64,000 bases of DNA from Streptomyces polyasparticus (GCF_014493765.1 NZ_JACTVJ010000036.1:1-64000); one strand, 5' to 3'. Numbered from the stretch's first letter, positions 32,612 to 40,925 are shown. A program made the numbers and translations. The notes: generated by a model from the sequence alone, not told the origin.

Positions 32612-33327
32612 CGCAGTTCCCCACCCTGATCGACCAGGTCGCCGCCGCCGTACTGGCGCCGGCCCAGGTCACCGAGAACCCGCACCACCGCGCCATCCTC
32701 GACACCTTCGTCGAGATCCAGGAACTCGACCGCCAGCTCGCCGAGCTAGCGGAAGCCGAACTGCCCAGTGTCAGCCCCACTGAGCAGCTGAACGCCCTGA
32801 CCGACCTGCTGGTCGAACGGATGACAGCCGGTGCCGAGCTGAGCGCCCTCCTGGCCACCTCCTGCTGCTGCGCCGCCGCCTACGAGGCCGAGCCCTCGAC
32901 CGACTGCGAACCGCTCGACGACGAAGAGCCCTACTTCGACCCGGACTTCGACGGCTTCAGCGAGTTGTACGACTTCGACGAGCCGGACGATCTGGACAAC
33001 TTCGACGACCTCCACGTGGGCACATGCGAAGAGTTCCTGTCCTGCCCCCGCCGCCCGCAGACGATCGTCCACGCCTGCCTCACCGTCTTCGACGACGAGG
33101 GCGCCCCGGAGTACGTGAGCACCGCAGAGCTGGTCAAGCGCCTGCGCGATCTGCCCGGCCAGGCCGACGGGCGCTGGAGCTACGCCGACCTCACCCCGTT
33201 GCGGCTGGGGCTGCTCCTGCGCGGTTACGGAGTCCAGCCCTGCAAGCCGCGAGCGGCCGACGGCAGTCGCTACCGGGCCTACCGGCGCGCCGATCTGCTG
33301 GCGGCCCGCCCGACCTGCTCCTGCTGA
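32608..33327 (+). CDS. Hypothetical protein with DUF3631-like C-terminal domain (239 aa)
   Basis: The N-terminal half is helical and includes a cysteine cluster (SCCCAAAYE) and a highly acidic Asp/Phe/Tyr stretch (YFDPDFDGFSELYDFDEPD). The C-terminal 75 residues (VSTAELVKRLRDLPGQADGR, SYADLTPLRLGLLLRGYGVQ, YRAYRRADLL) resemble the winged-helix end of DUF3631 proteins seen with plasmid primase/helicases. TTG at 32608 overlaps the previous stop (TTGA). Confidence 0.75.
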   Translation: MTQFPTLIDQVAAAVLAPAQVTENPHHRAILDTFVEIQELDRQLAELAEAELPSVSPTEQLNALTDLLVERMTAGAELSALLATSCCCAAAYEAEPSTDCEPLDDEEPYFDPDFDGFSELYDFDEPDDLDNFDDLHVGTCEEFLSCPRRPQTIVHACLTVFDDEGAPEYVSTAELVKRLRDLPGQADGRWSYADLTPLRLGLLLRGYGVQPCKPRAADGSRYRAYRRADLLAARPTCSC

Positions 33328-33818
33328 GGCACCCGGCTCTCGCGCACACCCGGCGGGTGAGGGAAGCGGACTGGGGCCTGGTCGCCGCCCTCCATGCCCA
33401 GTGCTCCGAGCAGAACCTGCTGCGCCGCTGGGGCCGCACCCGCATCACACCCCGCGACCTGTCCCGGCTCCTTACCCACGCGGACTGCTGGATAGGGCTC
33501 GGCGCAGACGAGCGGCCCCTGGCCCTAGTCTGCGCCGGGTCCGTCACCCTGGAGCCGGGGGTCGTCGACCTCGGCCTGCAGGTCGTCGACCACCGCCACC
33601 GGCAGGGCATTGGCACGGCTCTGGCCCGCCAAGTCGCCCGCCTCGCCCGCGCGCGCGGGGCCCACACCCTCTCCGCGTTCACCCAGGCGTCCAACGCGCC
33701 CATGCTCCGCCTCCTCGATCGGCTCGGCCCGACGTCGCACACCCGTGACGGCCCGTACGTCGAGGTCCGCGTTGCCCTGGATGCGCTCGCCCCGGACCCA
33801 GAAATCACACCGTCATGA
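33324..33818 (+). CDS. GNAT-family N-acetyltransferase, CTG start (164 aa)
   Basis: The acetyl-CoA site is VVDHRHRQGIGTALARQVA (RQGIGT matches the Q/R-x-x-G-x-G/A motif), followed by ARGAHTLSAFTQASNAPMLR and LLDRLG, typical GNAT motifs A and B. The substrate is unknown. CTG at 33324 overlaps the previous TGA as CTGA, exactly like the ATGA/GTGA couplings of neighbouring genes. The first canonical start (GTG 33357) would remove the first part of the fold. Confidence 0.8.
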   Translation: MRHPALAHTRRVREADWGLVAALHAQCSEQNLLRRWGRTRITPRDLSRLLTHADCWIGLGADERPLALVCAGSVTLEPGVVDLGLQVVDHRHRQGIGTALARQVARLARARGAHTLSAFTQASNAPMLRLLDRLGPTSHTRDGPYVEVRVALDALAPDPEITPS

Positions 33819-33842
33819 CCCGCCCCCCCACGCGACGGGTTG

Positions 33843-34496
33843 GTGCCCACCGCCCTCGACCAGCGGATCGAGGCCGCCGTCGGATACGACGTCGAGGAGC
33901 TGCGCCGGCACCGCGACGGCGGACTCCTCGACGCCCCGCACGCCGCCCTGGCCGACGCGCACCGCGAACTGGCCAGGGCTGAGCGGGACGTCACCTTCTA
34001 TCGTGCCCGTCTTGCCCGCCTCGCATCCAGTGAACTACCCGCTGACCAGGCGCTGTTCGCCTCGATTCAGCGCACCCTCGATCACCTGGCGAGGGCCGCC
34101 GATGCACGCGATGCGAAGCAGGCCGCCGCAGCCGCGGCGCTGGAGTCGATCGAGTCCGCCGCTCCCCGGCAGGCGCCACCGCAGCTCGCGACGACGGACG
34201 TCGCGGCCCTGCTCGCCATCGCCCAGGGCGCCAAGCTGCACGAGCATCTCGTCACCCACCGTCTCGCCGTGGCGACCCCCACGCGCACCCGGATCTCCTA
34301 CGCCCAGCTCCAGCGCCTGGAGGCGATGGGCCTGGTGGAGCGCGATAGGGCGCATCCCGTGCAGGCCGGTCAGCCCGTCGCCCTCACCGATATCGGCCGC
34401 GCCGCGCTGACCGAACCCCGCCGCTCCGGCCCGCCCGGCACCACGCCCGCGCCTGTCCCGCCGGGCTTCCCCGCCGTCTCCCGCAGCCGCCGCTGA
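33843..34496 (+). CDS. Helical plus winged-helix protein with a disrupted 5-prime end (217 aa)
   Basis: Residues 5-95 are helical (LDQRIEAAVGYDVEELRRHR, LADAHRELARAERDVTFYRA) and related to the proteins at 35502 and 36172. Residues 120-195 form a winged-helix-like domain (ISYAQLQRLEAMGLVERDR, PVALTDIGRAAL). An ATG at 33815 overlaps the GNAT stop (ATGA) but is out of frame because of a run of seven C at 33823-33829; one C fewer would give MTRPPRDGLVPTALDQ. As written, translation must begin at TTG 33840 or GTG 33843. Confidence 0.7.
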   Translation: MPTALDQRIEAAVGYDVEELRRHRDGGLLDAPHAALADAHRELARAERDVTFYRARLARLASSELPADQALFASIQRTLDHLARAADARDAKQAAAAAALESIESAAPRQAPPQLATTDVAALLAIAQGAKLHEHLVTHRLAVATPTRTRISYAQLQRLEAMGLVERDRAHPVQAGQPVALTDIGRAALTEPRRSGPPGTTPAPVPPGFPAVSRSRR

Positions 34497-34551
34497 ACAG
34501 CGCATCCATGCCACGCGCAGGGAGCCGCAGGCGCCACCACCGAAAGCACCG

Positions 34552-35265
34552 ATGCCCACATACGAACCCGATTTCCGCCTCGGCGGATACGAAGCCGTCA
34601 ACGACCACGTCGCCGAGCAGTTCTGGGGCCACATCGGCATCGAGCAGGACTCGATGACCGTTCTTGCCGAGCACCACAGCGCCGACGCCAAGCACAGCTT
34701 CTTTGTGATGCACAACCGCGCCGTCACCTGGGGCATCCCCGGGGAGCCGCAGCTCGTCGCCCTGCACCTCAAACGCAATCATGCCGCTGGCACCTACCAG
34801 TTCGACCATGCGGAACTGCCGCTGCCGGCCATGGCCCAGTCCTGGCTGATCGCCCGCGGCTGCCCCGAGGAGGAGATCCTCCTGCCCGACGGCATGGGCA
34901 CCGCCCCCGCGAACGAGGCCACCAGCGCCTTGGAGAAGCGGTTGCGCAGCGACGGCGATCACTTCGCTCTGCTCACCAGCTACACCAAGGACGACGACCC
35001 GGTACAGACCACCGTGATGCTGCGTGCCGTCGATGAGAAGGCGACGCTGCCCTTCCGCGTGCTCCTCGAAGAGGTCGACACGACCGCATGGACGCACACC
35101 CTGCGCGAGGGCGGCTTCCCGACCTACGAGGCCGCCACCCAGTGGTGGGAAGCGCACTGGAACGGCGACAAGCCGCAGCTGCCGACGGCCTCGCCGGCGA
35201 CGCGGGCCACCGCCGTCCCGGGCCTGCCGGTGCGACTCGCGCCTCCGCGCGGCCCGAGCCGCTGA
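34552..35265 (+). CDS. Hypothetical protein (237 aa)
   Basis: Unrecognised. The N-terminal half is mixed alpha/beta (FRLGGYEAVNDHVAEQFWGH, LVALHLKRNHAAGTYQFDH, MAQSWLIARGCPEEEILLPD), then FALLTSYTKDDDPVQTTVML and an aromatic YEAATQWWEAHWNGD segment before a Pro/Arg tail. ATG at 34552 with GAAAG upstream, 56 nt after the previous gene. Last gene of operon 4. Confidence 0.75.
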   Translation: MPTYEPDFRLGGYEAVNDHVAEQFWGHIGIEQDSMTVLAEHHSADAKHSFFVMHNRAVTWGIPGEPQLVALHLKRNHAAGTYQFDHAELPLPAMAQSWLIARGCPEEEILLPDGMGTAPANEATSALEKRLRSDGDHFALLTSYTKDDDPVQTTVMLRAVDEKATLPFRVLLEEVDTTAWTHTLREGGFPTYEAATQWWEAHWNGDKPQLPTASPATRATAVPGLPVRLAPPRGPSR

Positions 35266-35341
35266 ACTCCCGCTCATCCAACGGTATTTGGAATGCCACC
35301 CAGGGCGGATTTCCTTCTGCCGGGCCGGACGCGGTGCGGAA

Positions 35342-35378
35342 CATAGCACGCAATCCCCGGTTACCGAAACCGGGGATT
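35342..35378 (+). promoter_or_regulatory. Palindromic promoter element, copy 4 (operon 5)
   Basis: AATCCCCGGTT (35352-35362), loop ACCGA, AACCGGGGATT (35368-35378): perfect 11-bp arms. The hexamer CATAGC at 35342-35347 ends exactly 5 nt before ATCCCC. The 3-prime flank TCCGGACTCTTGTTC matches copy 1. It precedes the first gene of operon 5 by about 120 nt and follows the last gene of operon 4. Confidence 0.75.
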
Positions 35379-35501
35379 CTCCGGACTCTTGTTCTCAGCC
35401 CGCACGGCATTCGCCTGGGGCTACTTCCGCATTCCCTCTCCACGCCGCAACGCCAATTCCTTATCCCCTACCGGCATTCCCGAACAGAAGGGAGCTACTT
35501 C

Positions 35502-35960
35502 GTGCTCGATGACAGCGAAGACGTGATGGGCGTCATCACCGAGCGAATCGAAGGCCGATTCCAGATGCCGCTCGCCGACCTGCGCCGAGCGGTTGAGGCG
35601 GCACCGCAAGCCAATCCCGAGGCCACCACCGTCGTGCACTGGTACGGCCTGCTGGTCGAAACGCAGCAGGCGCTCGACACCGCCGAGGACGCGCTCGTCG
35701 AGGCGCTGGGCACGCAGCCGGGCGACGTACTCGACGACCCCGTCATGGAGTTGGCCCACCAGGTCAACGCCGCTGTCGCCTCCCGCGACGGCCGCGCCAT
35801 GGTCGTGAAGTACCTCCTCGACCCCAACGCTCCCGGCAAGCGAGGACCCGGGGTATGGCGAGGTGCAGCCCCGGCCACCCGTCGCGCTCCAGCCCTGCCC
35901 ACCACCCCGCCCACGCTGCCCAGTGCGCAAAACACCGCGGTGCGCGGGGTGACGCGGTGA
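35502..35960 (+). CDS. Helical hypothetical protein, first gene of operon 5 (152 aa)
   Basis: VITERIEGRFQMPLADLRRA, then LLVETQQALDTAEDALVEAL and VMELAHQVNAAVASRDGRAM form a helical domain related to the N-termini of the proteins at 33843 and 36172. The tail is Pro/Ala/Arg-rich. GTG at 35502 follows AGAAGGGAG at normal spacing. Function unknown. Confidence 0.75.
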   Translation: MLDDSEDVMGVITERIEGRFQMPLADLRRAVEAAPQANPEATTVVHWYGLLVETQQALDTAEDALVEALGTQPGDVLDDPVMELAHQVNAAVASRDGRAMVVKYLLDPNAPGKRGPGVWRGAAPATRRAPALPTTPPTLPSAQNTAVRGVTR

Positions 35961-36160
35961 GCGTCATCGACAAGTCCAGCAGCCGCGATGCGGCACTGCA
36001 GCAAGCATTCGGCACCGAAGTGTCCGAGCTGCTGCGCACCATGCCGGCGCCGAACCAAGTAGCACCTGCACGCGCCGGGTTGAGCCCCAAGATCGCCGCC
36101 ACCGCTCCCACCACCCCGGCAGCATCCCGCGCCGCGGCGATGCGGACCCGACATCCCTGA
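35957..36160 (+). CDS. Small hypothetical protein (67 aa)
   Basis: One amphipathic helix (AALQQAFGTEVSELLRTMPA) and an Ala/Pro/Arg-rich tail. GTG at 35957 overlaps the previous stop (GTGA), the main support for it being real. Unrecognised. Confidence 0.6.
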   Translation: MSVIDKSSSRDAALQQAFGTEVSELLRTMPAPNQVAPARAGLSPKIAATAPTTPAASRAAAMRTRHP

Positions 36161-36171
36161 AAGCCCACCGA

Positions 36172-36594
36172 TTGCCCCAGCCCGACACCCCGCCCCACGC
36201 CGTTTCCCAGCTCGTCGCCCAGCGCATCGAGGCGCTGTACGGACAGCCGCTCGCTGAGCTCGAAGCCATCGCCGAAGCGAGTTCCGAGACCACGCTGCTC
36301 GCCGCCCTGACCGGCACCCACAGCGACTTGGCCCTCGCCGAACGCAACATCGCCTTCCAACTTCAGCGACTGCGTGAACTCACCGCCCCTGACCGGGAGA
36401 TCGGCCCCTTCGCCGCCGGTCACATCCTCGACTGCGCCCGACGCATCGCCGAGTCCGTCGCCACCCGCGACGCCTACGCCAAGAGCACCAGCGCGGTCCT
36501 GGGCGGCCTGCGCCGGGTGTCCGCCCCGGACACCCACCCGCCAGCCGCGCCGCTACCGGCCACACCGACGGCGACCACCTCCCGCACCCGCTGA
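36172..36594 (+). CDS. Helical hypothetical protein (140 aa)
   Basis: LVAQRIEALYGQPLAELEAI, TGTHSDLALAERNIAFQLQR and ARRIAESVATRDAYAKST align in order with the helical domains of the proteins at 33843 and 35502, so three copies of this family exist on the plus strand. TTG at 36172 with GAAAG upstream. No catalytic motif. Confidence 0.72.
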   Translation: MPQPDTPPHAVSQLVAQRIEALYGQPLAELEAIAEASSETTLLAALTGTHSDLALAERNIAFQLQRLRELTAPDREIGPFAAGHILDCARRIAESVATRDAYAKSTSAVLGGLRRVSAPDTHPPAAPLPATPTATTSRTR

Positions 36595-36623
36595 TCCACC
36601 TGTACCGCTTGAGGAGCCCCTTC

Positions 36624-37517
36624 TTGGCCACCACCGCGCCGTCGCACGCCACACCGAACGATCTCTTGGGCGTCACCAAGACCCTGGACCTGCTCGCTCC
36701 GCGCTGGAGCGTGTGGGTGTTGATGACCGTCTCCTCGAAGCCGCTGCGCTACGCCGAGTTCAAGCCGAGGCTGCCGTGGCTGGCGGACGGCCAGCTCCAC
36801 CCCCGGCTGCGTCACCTCACCAACGCCGGCGTCATCGAGCGCACGGAGTACGCCCCGCGCCACGTCACCTACGGCCTCACCAGCCGCGGCTCGGCGCTGC
36901 TGCCTGTCCTGTCGGTGATCGCCTCCTGGGGCGACACGTATCTGGAGAAGGAGCTGGTCGCCAACAAGCACACCGGAGCGATGGAGCCCGAGCGGATCGC
37001 GCCGGCCCAGAACATCGACGACGCCGTGGCGCTGCTCGCGCCGCGGCACGCCCCCCCGATCCTGTTCGCCCTGCAGACCCGGGGAACGGCGACCGCTAAG
37101 ACGCTGGCGGCCGAGGCCATGCCCGGCTACGGGCTGACCGCCGTCTACAAGCCGCTGGAACGCCTGGTCGCCGACGGCCTCGTCACCGCCGGCGGAACCG
37201 GCGGCTACCAGCTGACCGCGAGCGGCCGGGCGCTCGCCCCCGTCTTCGAGGCGATCTCCGCCTGGGCCACCGCCCCTGCCCCCGAGGCCGATTCCCGTCG
37301 GACTCCGGGGCCGGGCGCCGCCCCGTCGCAGAACCGTTCCGGCCCGTGGGCCACCACCCCGACTCGCCTTCCTGCGCCTGCGGTTCCGGCTGCACCGGCG
37401 CCGCGTCCCGCACTGACCACCACGGCCCCGGACGGTCCGGCCTGGAAGTCCGGCGACCTCTTCTCCCACCAGATACCCGCCCGCCCGATCTCCGCGGCAG
37501 GAGGCCCGCGCCGATGA
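36624..37517 (+). CDS. Tandem HxlR-type winged-helix regulator (297 aa)
   Basis: Two winged-helix domains are fused. Domain 1 (about 15-110): TLDLLAPRWSVWVLMTVSSK, PRLRHLTNAGVIERTEY, TYGLTSRGSALLPVLSVIAS, a clear HxlR pattern without the usual N-terminal Cys. Domain 2 (about 130-215): AVALLAPRHAPPILFALQTR, PLERLVADGLVTAGG, YQLTASGRALAPVFEAIS. A Pro/Ala tail follows. TTG at 36624 has GAGGAG 7 nt upstream. It is the best in-window candidate for a transcriptional regulator of operon 5, but nothing links it directly to the palindrome. Confidence 0.82.
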   Translation: MATTAPSHATPNDLLGVTKTLDLLAPRWSVWVLMTVSSKPLRYAEFKPRLPWLADGQLHPRLRHLTNAGVIERTEYAPRHVTYGLTSRGSALLPVLSVIASWGDTYLEKELVANKHTGAMEPERIAPAQNIDDAVALLAPRHAPPILFALQTRGTATAKTLAAEAMPGYGLTAVYKPLERLVADGLVTAGGTGGYQLTASGRALAPVFEAISAWATAPAPEADSRRTPGPGAAPSQNRSGPWATTPTRLPAPAVPAAPAPRPALTTTAPDGPAWKSGDLFSHQIPARPISAAGGPRR

Positions 37518-38029
37518 CCCCCTCCCTGCCCCAGGCCCTCCTGCACGAACGGCGCGTAATCCGGACGCTGACCCTGCCGGCCCTGATCCGTCTGGTCACC
37601 GAGATTGACGACAACGGCCCCATCAGCCACCAGAAGGGCAGCCTGCAGGGCGCCTTCGGTGACCTCACCGCCGGGCAGCTGCGCTATGCCATCGATGTCG
37701 CCCGCGACCTGGACTTCGTCCACGCTGACGAGCAGGCCCCCGACCGCTACCGGCTCACCGTGAGTGGCGAGGCCCTGGCCGAGGTGTACGACGCCGCGGC
37801 CCGCTGGGCGCGTGCCCGTCAGTTCCCCGACACCAGCAGCGACTTCGTCACCCGCGTCCAGCACACCCTCCAGTTGTCCAGTCGCGGCCCGCAGGCGATT
37901 GGCTCGAGCCTGGAGACGTCGGCACCGCACCAGGTCCTGGCCGAGTTTCTGCAGGCGTACCCCCGCGTCCTGCAACACGCCGACGCCCGCTGCGTGCAGC
38001 AGCCGGCGGAAGCGGGGCGCGCTGCGTGA
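37514..38029 (+). CDS. Winged-helix regulator-like protein (171 aa)
   Basis: The ALLHERRVIRTLTLPALIRL helix, then FGDLTAGQLRYAIDVARDLD and YRLTVSGEALAEVYDAAARW give a third HxlR/MarR-like winged helix. The C-terminal helices (HQVLAEFLQAYPRVLQHA) may dimerise. The ATG overlaps the tandem HxlR stop (ATGA), and its own stop overlaps the MFS gene (GTGA), so regulator pair and exporter are co-translated. Confidence 0.75.
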   Translation: MTPSLPQALLHERRVIRTLTLPALIRLVTEIDDNGPISHQKGSLQGAFGDLTAGQLRYAIDVARDLDFVHADEQAPDRYRLTVSGEALAEVYDAAARWARARQFPDTSSDFVTRVQHTLQLSSRGPQAIGSSLETSAPHQVLAEFLQAYPRVLQHADARCVQQPAEAGRAA

Positions 38030-39267
38030 GATCCCGTGTCGGACCGCGGCATGCCCGCCGCCCGGTCCCCACCGTGCTGCGCGGCATCTACCTGCCGCGC
38101 AGCACGGACGCCGCCGCGTTCGCCATGGCCACCTACGGCATCCCGCTGCTGGTGCTGGCCACCACCAACTCCGCAGCCCTGACCGGCCTCGCCTTCGCGC
38201 TGGAATGGATTCCAAGGCTGGGTGCGTTCGCGTTCGCCGGTGCCCTGGTCGACCGCCATGGCACCACCGCGGTGCTCCGCTACGCCTCCGTGGCCCGCGC
38301 CCTGGTCGTCCTAGCCGCCGCAGTCCTCCTGCCCCGTCAGGAGGCGGGCCTCGGGGCGACCGTCACCGTCATGGTGCTCGCCGCGTCCACCGGCATCCTC
38401 ACCGAGTGCTCGTACATCGCGGCCGAGACCGCGGGCGGCGTCGCCAGCCGCGAGGCCGGCGCCCGCGCCCACCGGGTCCAGTCGGTGCTCCTCGGCATCG
38501 ACCAGGTCGCCACCCTGGCCGGCCCGGCGCTGGCCGGCCTCCTGCTCCAGTGGACCGGCGCGACCGGCATGCTGACGGTGATCGCCGTCTTCTCCCTGCT
38601 CACCAGCGTCCTCGCACCGCGCCAGAACCGTCGACCGCAGCCCGCCGTGGCGCAGCCGGTCGGCAAGGGGCTGAGCACCGGATGGTCGACCCTGCGGGCC
38701 CTGCCGGCGCTCGGCTGGCTCGTAGCCGGACTGACCGTGTCCAACCTGGCCATCGGCCTACTGCAGGCCGCCGCCCCGGTGATCATCGTCAAGCAGCTCG
38801 GATACTCCACGGCCGACGTCGGATTCATCTGGTCGGTGGCCGCGGTCGCCACCCTCGGCGCGGTCGCCCTGTGCCGTCGAGCGATTGACCGTCTCGGCCT
38901 GTGGCCGGTCGGCGTCGTCTCCGCCACGATCGCCGCCACTGCGTGCCTGGCCGTCTCCTTCGCCGACACCTACCACGCCTATCTCGCCTTGATCGCCGTC
39001 CTCATGGCCGGCGAGGGCGGCATGACCGTCGTGCTGCGCACCCTGCGCTCCCGCCTCATCCCCGCGGACGTGTTCGGCGCCACCCTCTCCCTGACGATCT
39101 TGCTGCTGTTGCTGCCCTTCCCACTGGCCGGCGTCCTCGTCGCCGCCGTGCCGCCCGCCCAGCTCGGCCACGTCATCACGCTCTGCGCCGTACTCCAGGC
39201 CGCGGGCCTGTTCACCGCCTTCGCCCGGCTGCGCGCCACACCCGCCCTGCGTACCTCCTTCGCCTGA
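38026..39267 (+). CDS. MFS transporter (413 aa)
   Basis: About 12 membrane segments; the loop after helix 2 reads FAGALVDRHGTTAVLRY. It resembles MFS exporters of the macrolide-efflux type (MefA-like layout). GTG at 38026 overlaps the winged-helix gene. With co-translated HxlR-type regulators and a nearby ATP-grasp ligase, efflux or self-resistance for a small molecule is plausible but unproven. Confidence 0.88.
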   Translation: MRSRVGPRHARRPVPTVLRGIYLPRSTDAAAFAMATYGIPLLVLATTNSAALTGLAFALEWIPRLGAFAFAGALVDRHGTTAVLRYASVARALVVLAAAVLLPRQEAGLGATVTVMVLAASTGILTECSYIAAETAGGVASREAGARAHRVQSVLLGIDQVATLAGPALAGLLLQWTGATGMLTVIAVFSLLTSVLAPRQNRRPQPAVAQPVGKGLSTGWSTLRALPALGWLVAGLTVSNLAIGLLQAAAPVIIVKQLGYSTADVGFIWSVAAVATLGAVALCRRAIDRLGLWPVGVVSATIAATACLAVSFADTYHAYLALIAVLMAGEGGMTVVLRTLRSRLIPADVFGATLSLTILLLLLPFPLAGVLVAAVPPAQLGHVITLCAVLQAAGLFTAFARLRATPALRTSFA

Positions 39268-39299
39268 CCGCCTCCCTGCACACCTCACGGAGCCCCGCC

Positions 39300-39638
39300 A
39301 TGCCCACGTCCCACGCCCCGGCCGACCAGATGCTTCTGCCGATATCCCGACCGTCGTTGCGCGCAGGATCGCGGCCCACCCTGATGGACCGGTTCCTGGC
39401 CTTCGACGCCGAGCACCCGTACGTCTACCGCACGTTGGAACGCCGCACCGCCGACCGGCTCGCCGCCGGAGCCACCCGGGTCGGGCTGAAGGCGCTGTTC
39501 GAGGACCTGCGCTGGCAGCTGCCCCCAGGCGTGCGCGGCCTGAACAACAACTTCACCGCCCTGTACGCGCGAAAGCTGATCGCAGACCACCCCCACTGGG
39601 CGTCCGCCTTCGAGCTGCGCCGCCGCCGCACCCCCTGA
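39300..39638 (+). CDS. Conserved phage/mobile-element-type protein (112 aa)
   Basis: The core FLAFDAEHPYVYRTLERRTA, TRVGLKALFEDLRWQLPPG, LNNNFTALYARKLIADHPHW then FELR matches a small family found in many phages (pattern: F-ANP-V, R-G-LFE-LRW, LNN-Y-A-YARL, FE-R). Role unknown. ATG at 39300 with GGAG 6 nt upstream. Confidence 0.75.
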   Translation: MPTSHAPADQMLLPISRPSLRAGSRPTLMDRFLAFDAEHPYVYRTLERRTADRLAAGATRVGLKALFEDLRWQLPPGVRGLNNNFTALYARKLIADHPHWASAFELRRRRTP

Positions 39639-39689
39639 CCCGCGCCGCCTGTCTCAACTCCTATTGTCCTGTCACCGTTTGGAGCCTTG

Positions 39690-40925
39690 TTGTCCTCTCG
39701 TCCCGTCGTCCTGGTCGTCGCAGCCGCCGACATGGAGGCGCGCGCGTATCGGGCGTATTGCCTTGAAAACGTCCGTGCCCACTACGACGTCGTCCTGATC
39801 TCCGGTGCCGAGCCGACCTGGGAGAAAGAGTTCGTCGTCGACTACGCCGTCGCCGACCCCACCGACCAAGCGGCACTGGCCGCGGCCGGGCACGCGCTCG
39901 CCGAGCGGTACGAGCTGGCCGGTGTGCTGACGTGGACCGAGTGGTACCTCGTGCCCGTCGCCCGTCTCGCCCGGCAGCTCGGCTTGCCCACGACGAGTCC
40001 AGAAGCCCTCCAGGGCTGCCGCAACAAGCACACCTGCCGCACGCTGTTCGCCCGCCACGGGGTGCCCTCCGCCATCTCCGTGAGCGTGCGCACCGAGCGG
40101 GAGGCGGCCGACGCCGCAGCACTGATCGGCTATCCCGTCGTCCTCAAACCCGCCGCGCACGCCGCGAGCATGGGCGTCATCCGAGTCGACACCGCCAGCG
40201 AACTCTCCTCCGCGTACGCCTTCGCCGCGCAGACCGCCGGCCACGGCGTGGAGAGCACCCAGGTCCTGGTCGAGGAGTACCTCGACGGGGACGAGGTGAG
40301 CGTCGAGTGCGTCACCTTCCAGGGGCAGACCACCGTGGTCGCCGTCACCCGCAAGACCGTCGGGATGCCGCCCTTCTTCGAGGAACTGGCGCACGTGGTC
40401 GACGCGAACGACCCGCTGCTCGCGACCGTGGCGCCGGTCGCCGTAGCGGCCCTCGACGCCGTCGGCGTCACCGACGGCGTCAGCCACGTCGAGATCCGCA
40501 TCGTGGATGGCCGCCCGCGCCTAATCGAGGTCAACGCACGCATCGCCGGCGACATGATCGGACACCTCGTCCACCTCGCGACCGGCGTCGACCTGGCTCG
40601 CGCCGCCGCCGATATTGCCTGTGGAGTGTTGCCCGACCTCACCCCAACACGCAGTCGGGCGGCGGCGATCCGGCTGATCTACCCGGCGTACTCGGGCACC
40701 CTCACCGAGCGCCGCCTGGACGCCGAGTTCACTGACCACGCCGACTGGCTCGAGCGCGTCACCTTCCACCGCGACGCCGGCGACCGGCTCGTGCTGCCGC
40801 CGGACGGTGACATGTTCAGCGCCCGCATCGGCTACCTGATCACCACCGGACCCAGCGCCAAGGTTGCGCAGGCCCGCTCCACCGAGGCGTACCGGCACCT
40901 CGCCGTCCAGGTCACCCCCGTCTAG
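39690..40925 (+). CDS. ATP-grasp ligase (411 aa)
   Basis: An N-terminal Rossmann-like domain (VVLVVAAADMEARAYRAYCL) is followed by the ATP-grasp core: YPVVLKPAAHAASMGVIRV (nucleotide-binding Lys and loop), VLVEEYLDGDEVSVECV and VEIRIVDGRPRLIEVNARIA with metal ligands in IEVN. It belongs with carboxylate-amine/dipeptide ligases such as the BacD type, and would couple an amino acid or carboxylate to an amine using ATP. TTG at 39690 (GGAG 5 nt upstream) is preferred to TTG 39687. Substrates unknown. Confidence 0.88.
   Translation: MSSRPVVLVVAAADMEARAYRAYCLENVRAHYDVVLISGAEPTWEKEFVVDYAVADPTDQAALAAAGHALAERYELAGVLTWTEWYLVPVARLARQLGLPTTSPEALQGCRNKHTCRTLFARHGVPSAISVSVRTEREAADAAALIGYPVVLKPAAHAASMGVIRVDTASELSSAYAFAAQTAGHGVESTQVLVEEYLDGDEVSVECVTFQGQTTVVAVTRKTVGMPPFFEELAHVVDANDPLLATVAPVAVAALDAVGVTDGVSHVEIRIVDGRPRLIEVNARIAGDMIGHLVHLATGVDLARAAADIACGVLPDLTPTRSRAAAIRLIYPAYSGTLTERRLDAEFTDHADWLERVTFHRDAGDRLVLPPDGDMFSARIGYLITTGPSAKVAQARSTEAYRHLAVQVTPV

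Noticed and set aside
8057-35378. Palindromes as a CRISPR array or IS terminal repeats
   Set aside because: Copies are single, kilobases apart, orientation-matched to promoters, and not flanked by direct repeats or transposase genes.
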